From Nectonema munidae (lineage: Eukaryota > Nematomorpha > Nectonematoida > Nectonematidae), in contig JAUIRK010000866.1 in NCBI GenBank assembly GCA_030549495.1, positions 434,001-498,000 of the forward strand: DNA of 64,000 nt, given 5' to 3'. The notes beneath the pieces were generated by a model. That model was not told the DNA's origin. It searched no databases and was given only the letters and a program-made list of their open reading frames with translations. The translations under genes and the position numbers were made by a program. Of the stretch, positions 57,468 to 64,000 are shown piece by piece (the first letter of the stretch is position 1; every line of letters starts with the position of its first letter).

Positions 57468-60400
57468 AATAGATAAAGCTCGTCAAAGATAAGCGTTAAC
57501 GATAAATGCTCACGTACAGCCACTAGATGCAAATTCAAACCTCAAAGTTTGAACACAAAAGTGGAACTGAGACTTCAATAGAAGAAAGAGGTCTTTTACA
57601 CTGTGTACGCTTAGTTATGATAATCAAATACAAGAGTACATACAATTTCTAGTTTTAACTAACACCTTGTATGCAGAATTAAGTATATATTTATTTTGAT
57701 ATAATTTAATTCACTTAATATACTGAGCACTTCTTTTGTCATCACTTTCTTAAATATGCTGAGCACTTCTTTTCATTTGGATCTTTCTAACTACAAATAT
57801 ACCGTGATTTTAATAAACAATTTATTGCAGATCTGATTGTGATATTTTTTAAAAATTACTATCCTGTCAAAAAATTTATTAAATCAAGAAATTTCGAAAT
57901 TAAAAACAATAATAAATTTTAAATGCATAATTTTTCAATAAATATAGTATTTATTTACTTAATACACCATTTTATGATGTATAATCTGTGAGTAAATTAA
58001 TTTTCACATGTAACCTAACTGACAAATTTACTTTCACCGGAGAAGCTATCTGAATAATTTCATATTTTCTAAAACACTTAATTTTACATAACTACACCAA
58101 CATCAATGAATTTTTAAGGGAGTTTACCCTTACCTTTAATGTTTATAATATTTTAATATCTACCAAAAAGTCGAGTCTTTGGGATCCAAAAAATTCTTTA
58201 AGTTATCCGAAGTTCGAGTTAAACGAATGATCAGTATCATATATTTTCTTGAATGAATAGCAGTTCTGTGATACTTCCAGGTACAAATTTAAGGGAGCAA
58301 AACCTCAAAAAAATTGAATTCATTTTATTTTATAAAAAAAATAACGAGAGTATATATACAAAATTACGATAATTTAGGTTGAAAAGGGCATAAAATTTTG
58401 TGCCTACACGCTTAAAGATAATAATAAAATATGGTACAATAATTCAAAGCAAATCATAGGGCTGCAAATATCTCAGCGCTGAAAATGCCTTACAACGAAA
58501 TGAATGAAAGCATGTGTAATTCACACTTTTATTGATTTTTCATAAAAACTTTGTATTCAAAGCCTCTGAAATATATTGCAACATGATGAACTGCAATTCA
58601 CAGATAGCTTTGAAATTTTTATCCCGAATAATTTAAGTTATAAATTGATATCAGAAAAAGCATGAATTACTTCGATTTAACCGAAAATTCCACCTATCTG
58701 ATTTTGAGTTAAACGAAAATTTAGCATGTGTAGATATGACTGAGACAGGTACAGCGACTCGAGTTATCGAGAGCTTACTACTAGATGTTTATCTATAAAC
58801 TATTATGCTAGGATAAATTTAAAATGATATCTAAATATAAAAACTTTCATTTTATTAAATTGTCAATTTTTATAAATATTATAATATAGATACATTATAA
58901 TAAATTTTTTTCCTAAGAGAAATCCTCTTTTTACGAAATTCGAATAAATTTTGATAAAATTTCAAAAACCAGCCAGATAAATTAGTACTAAGAAAATTTT
59001 CCCAAGGTTATTAAAAATCAATGACTTTAAAATTTCCTAAATATCTGCCAACGTGAAAAATTATTTTTTTTTTAAGATTTTCTTGACAAAAATATTGCCA
59101 CCTTTGGATATATACTTCGAAGAATATTTTTTTTATTTTCCCCATCATTTGTTGGAAAAAATATTCTTTTAAAGATTTTCATTTAAATTTGTGGAGGAAA
59201 ATTAATTTTTTTAACCTTTTACCTTTCGAAGTTATCATTTCTCAACTTAATAAAAAGAATCAAGTTTTTTATGTTGACTTTTTCACGAAAATGATTTCTG
59301 TTAAGGTACCAAATTTTAAAACTTTAATACAAAATTTGATTTTCAGAAGAATTTTTGAAACTGGATTTCCAATTTTTCAAAAATAATAATAAGTCCACTT
59401 TTCCGTATAAAGCCATTACCAAATTTATGTAAAAATGAGTTTTGAACAATTTTTAATACACTTTCAAAAGAATTTTCCTTTTCAAACAATGCCTATCATT
59501 AAGACAGTTTACTTCATTGATGTATAAAATGTTTTTAGAATACAAAAATAATTATTCTGTAAAATTTAGTTAATATCTGTTGCGGGTATTATTAAAAAAC
59601 CTTACAATTAAAAATGCGAGCTGATCATTATTGCCTAAACTTAATTCAAGGGTTTTCAAATAAATGTTGTTAATCATGTTGTATATGATTGGATACTTTG
59701 GTCGACACTTTAAAATTTCTTCATAAGTGCAGAATCTTTCATTAGGGCGGGAGACACTGTACTATTTTTTGAACAACTGGTTAAGTTTAACAATTTTTAA
59801 GATAAAATACAAACTTTCTAATAAAGTTTTCTAATTAAAAACATGCTTCATTTTAAATAAAAATGGCTTTCCTAATAGATTTATTGAAAATAATGAAAAT
59901 TTTAAAATAAAAACGAATAATAGTACACTAAATAATTGTGTAAGAGAAAACAAAAAATAAAAATTAAAGAGTTTTCAGAACTACGAAGACTTTTACATAG
60001 TTCTTATTTGACTAAACACAATTCATCCTGATAAATAAAAATCTGAAAAAAAAATTAAAGCGATTCATGAAATTGATGAAAAAATTAATCATAAGTTCCA
60101 TACCTAAATACTTTTTAGCTTTCTACATTCATCGATTTCTTGTTACTTGCAATATTAAAAACTTTTATTATCTTACCGGGATAAATGAATACAGGAATAT
60201 TGAATTAGAAAAAAATTTAAAAAGTGAAATCAGATAATTTTCTATATTTCTTATCATTTTTCATAAAATTTTGAATACACTGAAATAAGAAAAAGACATT
60301 ATATAAAACTGTTTTTAGATGAAATACTTTCAGAATAATTATTGATCATTAATTTTGTTAAAAGTTAAGTAAGGTAACAAATACGAATATGGTAAAAAGT

Positions 60401-60480
60401 TGTTTTAAGAGTTGATTTTGAAATTACTTGACCTTGATTTATTATAAAATCTTAAAAAAATATTTAATATGAACTTATAA
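57468..60480. other. Interior of the 6.2 kb element, AT-rich
   Basis: No recognisable coding region; a 65-codon plus frame (59,189-59,386) is low complexity. CTGAGCACTTCTTTT occurs twice at about 57,723 and 57,761. CGAGTTAAACGAA-like motifs at 58,215 and GAGTTAAACGAAAA at 58,706 may mark a small inserted repeat. Confidence 0.35.
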
Positions 60481-61740
60481 TAAAGAATTAAGGAAAAAAG
60501 TTAAATTTCTTACAGATAAAGCAGAGATCAGCCTTGAAAATGTTTACAGAAAAGCAAAGATTAACCTTCAAAAAAAGTTGAATGAACTTATGAAAAAAAA
60601 TAAATAAAAAATTTAAGTTCCTTACACAGAAATCAAAAGTCAATCTTAAAATTTTTTTAACGTAATTATAGGGAAATATAAGCAAAAAGTAAAGTTTGTT
60701 ACAGAGAGAGCAAAGATCAACCTTTAAAAATTGAACTTATAAAAAGAATTAAAGAAAAAATTTTAATTTCTTACAGATAAAGCAAAGATCCGCCTTGAAA
60801 AAGTTTAATATAATAGGGGATGATAAAAAAGTTTACAGAAAATTAAAGATTGACCTTCAAAAAAAGTTGAATGAACTTATGAAAAAAAAAAAGTAAAAAA
60901 TTTAAGTTCCTTACACAGAAAGCAAATGTCAACCTTAAAAAATAAATTAAGTAAAAATATTAATCTTACAGAAAAAGCAAAGATCAGCCTTGAAAAAAGT
61001 TTAATATAATAGGGGATGAACTTATAAAAAAGTTTACAGAAAAGCAAACATTGAACTTTCAAAAAAGTTGAATGAACTTATGAAAATAAATAAATAAAAA
61101 TTTAAGTTCGTAAAGCAAGTCAGCCTTAAAAAATTTTTAACGTAATTATAAGGAAATATAAGTAAAAAGTAAATTTTGTTACAGAGAGAGCAAAGATTAA
61201 CCTTTAAAAATGTTTAATATGAACTTATAAAAAAGAATTAAAGAAAAAATTTTAATTTCTTACAGATAAAGCAAAGATCCGCCTTAAAAAAGTTTAATAT
61301 AATAGGGGATGATAAAAAAGTTTACAGAAAATTAAAGATTGACCTTCAAAAAAAGTTGAATGAACTTATGAAAAAAAATAAGTAAAAAATTTAAGTTCCT
61401 GACACAGAAAGCAAAGGTCAACCTTAAAAAATTTTAACGTAATTATAGGAAAAATCAGTAAAAAGTAAAGTTTGTTACAGCGAGAGCAAAGATCAACCTT
61501 AAAAATATTTAATATGAACTTATAATAAAGAATTAAGGAAACAAGTTAAATTTCTTACAGATAAAGCAAAGATCCGCCTTGAAAAAGTTAAATATAATAG
61601 AGGATGAACTTATAAAATAAATTAAGTAAAAATATTAAGGCCAACCTTCAAAAAAAATATTATAATAAGCGAAGAACTTATAAAAACAATTATAAATAAG
61701 TTAAGTTTCTTACAGAAAAAAACAAAGTTCAAACTATAAA
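60480..61740 (+). repeat. Higher-order tandem repeat array
   Basis: About 16 diverged monomers of 30-80 bp share the form TTACAG-A-AAAGCAAAGATCA followed by CCTT-AAAAA. Groups of monomers repeat: GTTGAATGAACTTATG occurs at about 60,577, 60,867, 61,066 and 61,356 (steps of 290, 198 and 290 bp). TATAATAGGGGATGA occurs at about 60,810, 61,008 and 61,297, with a one-base variant near 61,594. The larger period is therefore about 488 bp. It sits near the right end of the 6.2 kb element. Confidence 0.85.
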
Positions 61741-62072
61741 AAAAATTTGAAATAGAAAACAAGAAAATGGTTGTAATTATATTTTAGGAGAAAATAAAAG
61801 AATTCGCCATTTTTAAAAATCGAAAAAAATGGCCGTCGAATTTGCAGCTTATTTTACCCTTAAAATGGTTCCCAAAAATTTCGGAAAAGTTTGAGAGGCT
61901 ATCATACAAATTCTAGGGAACAGATTTAATTGTAACTTTGAATATATATATTGTATATTATATTTAGTTTATATGCAAAATTTAAATTAAATTGTCAAAT
62001 TATTTACAAAGTTATTTAACTTTATATTTGAAGCTATTTTTGCAGCTTATTTTACATAGACCGTTAAAATAC

Positions 62073-63040
62073 ATATTTCAGAATCCATTAGAAAATATGG
62101 ACAAAAATAAGATAATAAAAATTATTACGGTTATTCTATATAAAATCTTGCATGAACCACAATGATTTAGATAAACATTTATAAAAATAATTAACACCGT
62201 AAATACAAAACTGACAAAAATTTAATCACCTATAAAAGTAAATTTAAATATTAATAAACTTTTATCCTTTGATATTTACAATTTTCCTCGGATATTAATA
62301 ATTAAAAAATCTTTATTGAACATCATTGTGAAGACTGAAAAAATCTAGAGGTAGAGGTAGTGGCATAGTGAAATTTAAAAAATGTGGTAGCACAAAGGGG
62401 CATATTTTTTCAAAAATATAAAAATCTCTAATTTTTTAGAAACTTAATCAAAAAAATTTTTATTAAAAAAGTTAAAGCCTACTATATTCTTTCAAAAAAA
62501 ATTCATCACTTAATGCTGATAAATTTAAATTAGCTTAAAATTTTTAAAAGCATAAATTAGGAAAGGGGTCCCGGCTCGAAAGTCCCCGTCTCGACTAGGT
62601 AGAAATACATTCTTTTACAAGTATAATTTGGATGAGTTACTTTTTAAATATTTTTTGAATAATATCAACAAACTATAAAAAATAATTTTGTTAAGCTATT
62701 GATGGAAGGTTGATAATATTAAAGCCTTTGTGAATTTAATCGATTTTATTTGATTGATCCGAAAGCTGGCGTATAGCTTATTTATAAATAAATTGAGTGA
62801 ATTTCATCTAAGTGGATGATGTCGCAGGAAGGTAAAGAATAAAATAAAAAAAGTAGAGGGGGAAAATGTATTTTAAATATGATATAAATATATTTATATA
62901 TTTATTAAACCATGCACATTATAAAACTAATTCATTGCGGATTTTCAACATTTTTAATTAATAAGGAAATTTTCATAATAAGGTGATGTTATGTTAGATG
63001 TCATATATATTATTAATGTAGGAACTTTCTGTAATTAACA
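62073..63040. other. AT-rich spacer
   Basis: Contains GTAGTGGCATAGTGAAATTT near 62,356 and GGTCCCGGCTCGAAAGTCCC near 62,567, both hAT-end-like in composition but unpaired. No gene recognised. Confidence 0.3.
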
Positions 63041-63049
63041 ATTTATAGT

Positions 63050-63215
63050 AAAGTGATTTCTAAAACAAGATTTTTTGGGCAAACTAATAGTAAATGATTT
63101 GCGTTTTCTATTACCTCGCAGCAAAAACGGCAGAGGTTATTACAGGATTTTCCAATTACTTGTAAAATAATTTTGCACATGCTATTGCCTGATAGCAATT
63201 TAATCTATATGCTTG
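63050..63215 (-). mobile_element. LINE C-terminal zinc-motif fragment
   Basis: A minus frame reads LLSGNSMCKIILQVIGKSCN then NLCRFCCEVIENANHLLLVC and P. This is the CCHC-type tail found after the reverse transcriptase in Jockey/R1/I-type LINEs (family: LLTGH...C-x-x-C...E-x-A-x-HLLFECP). No other part of the element is adjacent. Confidence 0.65.
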
Positions 63216-63659
63216 ATAGAGAATGATAGTTAAATCTCTTAGGTTGGGACAGAAATTCGAGAATATTATAAATTATAAGTAAATAGATTGTAAGAGTAAA
63301 AAAATATTAAGTTTGGATACTATTGATCATAAAATATTTTTTTATGCAGTATGTGCATTAGAGATATAACCTTTTTGACTTTTTTTTCTAAATCAAAAAC
63401 CCTATCACACCATATAATGAAACTTTCCATTTGATTAACAAAAATATCATTTTTGAACATTTTGGCGCCAAAAAGGTAGCGCGCATCGCTGTTTGAATAT
63501 TCATTCATTACTTCTCTTATTTAATTATATTGATTCATTCATTTTTGTCTTTATTTCTTTCACGTAATGTTTTTTTCCCTTCATAATCATATTTTTAATC
63601 TTTTTCGTAAAATTTGAGTTTTTTTTTCAGATTAATGAAACAATTTATTTTAATTAAAT

Positions 63660-64000
63660 GAGTAATGGAAATTGTGTCAAGAAAAGGCCAAAAATTCCTC
63701 TTGTAACTACATGTTTATCTGGTTTCTGCAAAATGCTAACCAATAAACAAATCATTGGAAGGTATTTAAACTTGTTCTAGAGCCAGAAAGGTAAGAAAGC
63801 AAGGATCAAAATTTTAGCAGTAGAATTAAGTCAAATATGGAATGAGTTAAACTTTCTAAAAATTTCGAAACAGCAAGTGGTGTTGAAAGTTGGAAAAGTT
63901 ATTGATTTGTATTAAAAGTACAGGAAAAATAAAACTGAAAAATTGAAGGAGGAGATGAAAAGTTTTTTTGATATGACTAAAGCTGACGATTTTTGGCTGA
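63660..64000 (+). pseudogene. TE-associated ORF of unknown function, runs off the window
   Basis: Plus frames read MLTNKQIIGRYLNLF, then KKARIKILAVELSQIWNELN then FLKISKQQVVLKVGKVIDLY, then LKEEMKSFFDMTKADDFWL. The pattern (K-x-x-IGRYL ... EL-x-x-IW-x-x-x-x-x-x-IS-x-x-x-V-x-x-K-I-x-x-L...LFD) resembles N-terminal regions of uncharacterised proteins tied to repeats in arthropods and cnidarians, which I recall without a firm name. At least two breaks are present, and the right side is cut by the window edge. Confidence 0.4.

Larger units (their letters stand above)
55852..62062. mobile_element. Candidate 6.2 kb TIR element with 10 bp border repeat
   Basis: The left end reads GGGTAGGTGTAAAATAAGCT then GCAAAA. 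The right end, reverse complemented, reads GGTCTATGTAAAATAAGCTG then CAAAA. Outside both lies GTTAAAATAC in direct orientation. Without the later hAT insertion it would be about 5.0 kb. A third copy of the end motif (GCAGCTTATTTTAC) lies inside at 61,846-61,859. No transposase frame was recognised, so it would be non-autonomous. Long duplications of 9-10 bp are seen in Mutator-like elements, but the superfamily is open. The internal copy is also followed by TTAAAAT, which weakens the case that the border repeat is a true target duplication. Confidence 0.5.

Overview
This 64 kb window is AT-rich nuclear DNA from an animal. Five conserved host genes can be read from it, four of them spliced with GT-AG introns. 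The rest is a dense mosaic of old DNA transposons, MITEs, LINE fragments and small tRNA-derived repeats. The mix of hAT, piggyBac, pogo, mariner and LINE copies, together with an arthropod-like TOM7 and a DUOX maturation factor, suggests an arthropod, possibly a crustacean such as a copepod. The species call is an inference with low to moderate confidence.

Host genes, left to right. The first two coding exons of CDK5RAP3 lie on the minus strand (3,436-3,064). TOMM7 has two exons on the minus strand split by a 2.3 kb intron (19,261-16,734). NHP2, the H/ACA snoRNP core protein, has four exons on the plus strand (22,789-24,426). DUOXA, the dual oxidase maturation factor, has three or four exons on the plus strand (43,181 to 45,067 or 46,215). 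An MRG-domain protein lies in one exon on the minus strand (48,712-48,038). Most of these are invisible to simple ORF length filters because their exons are short. They are unrelated housekeeping or secretory-pathway genes and do not form an operon or pathway.

Transposons. Several hAT copies have recognisable ends. One of 1,734 bp (12,918-14,651) has a 7/8 target duplication and carries another TIR element inside it. One of 1,197 bp (56,263-57,459) has a perfect 8 bp duplication and an open C-terminal transposase frame. Further hAT coding remnants lie at 5.1-6.1, 39.6 and 40.5-41.4 kb. PiggyBac remnants lie at 9.5-10.1 and 53.5-55.1 kb, and at least four piggyBac-type MITEs with TTAA ends are present, one inside DUOXA intron 1. 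Mariner (36.9-37.6 kb) and pogo/Tigger (21.5 kb) pieces are present. LINE pieces lie at 0.7-1.3, 7.3, 19.7, 34.5-36.1 and 63.1 kb. I recognised no retroviral, LTR-retrotransposon or Polinton copy.

The most unusual structure is at 55,852-62,062: a candidate 6.2 kb element with 25 bp terminal inverted repeats and a 10 bp direct repeat at its borders. A higher-order tandem array (period about 290/488 bp) sits near its right end, and the young hAT copy is inserted within it. Other points of note are a hairpin-plus-satellite composite present in two inverted copies (4.3-5.0 and 17.2-18.0 kb), two large foldback repeats (42.1 and 52.7 kb), and a GC-rich run of three predicted RNA hairpins at 47,557-47,650.
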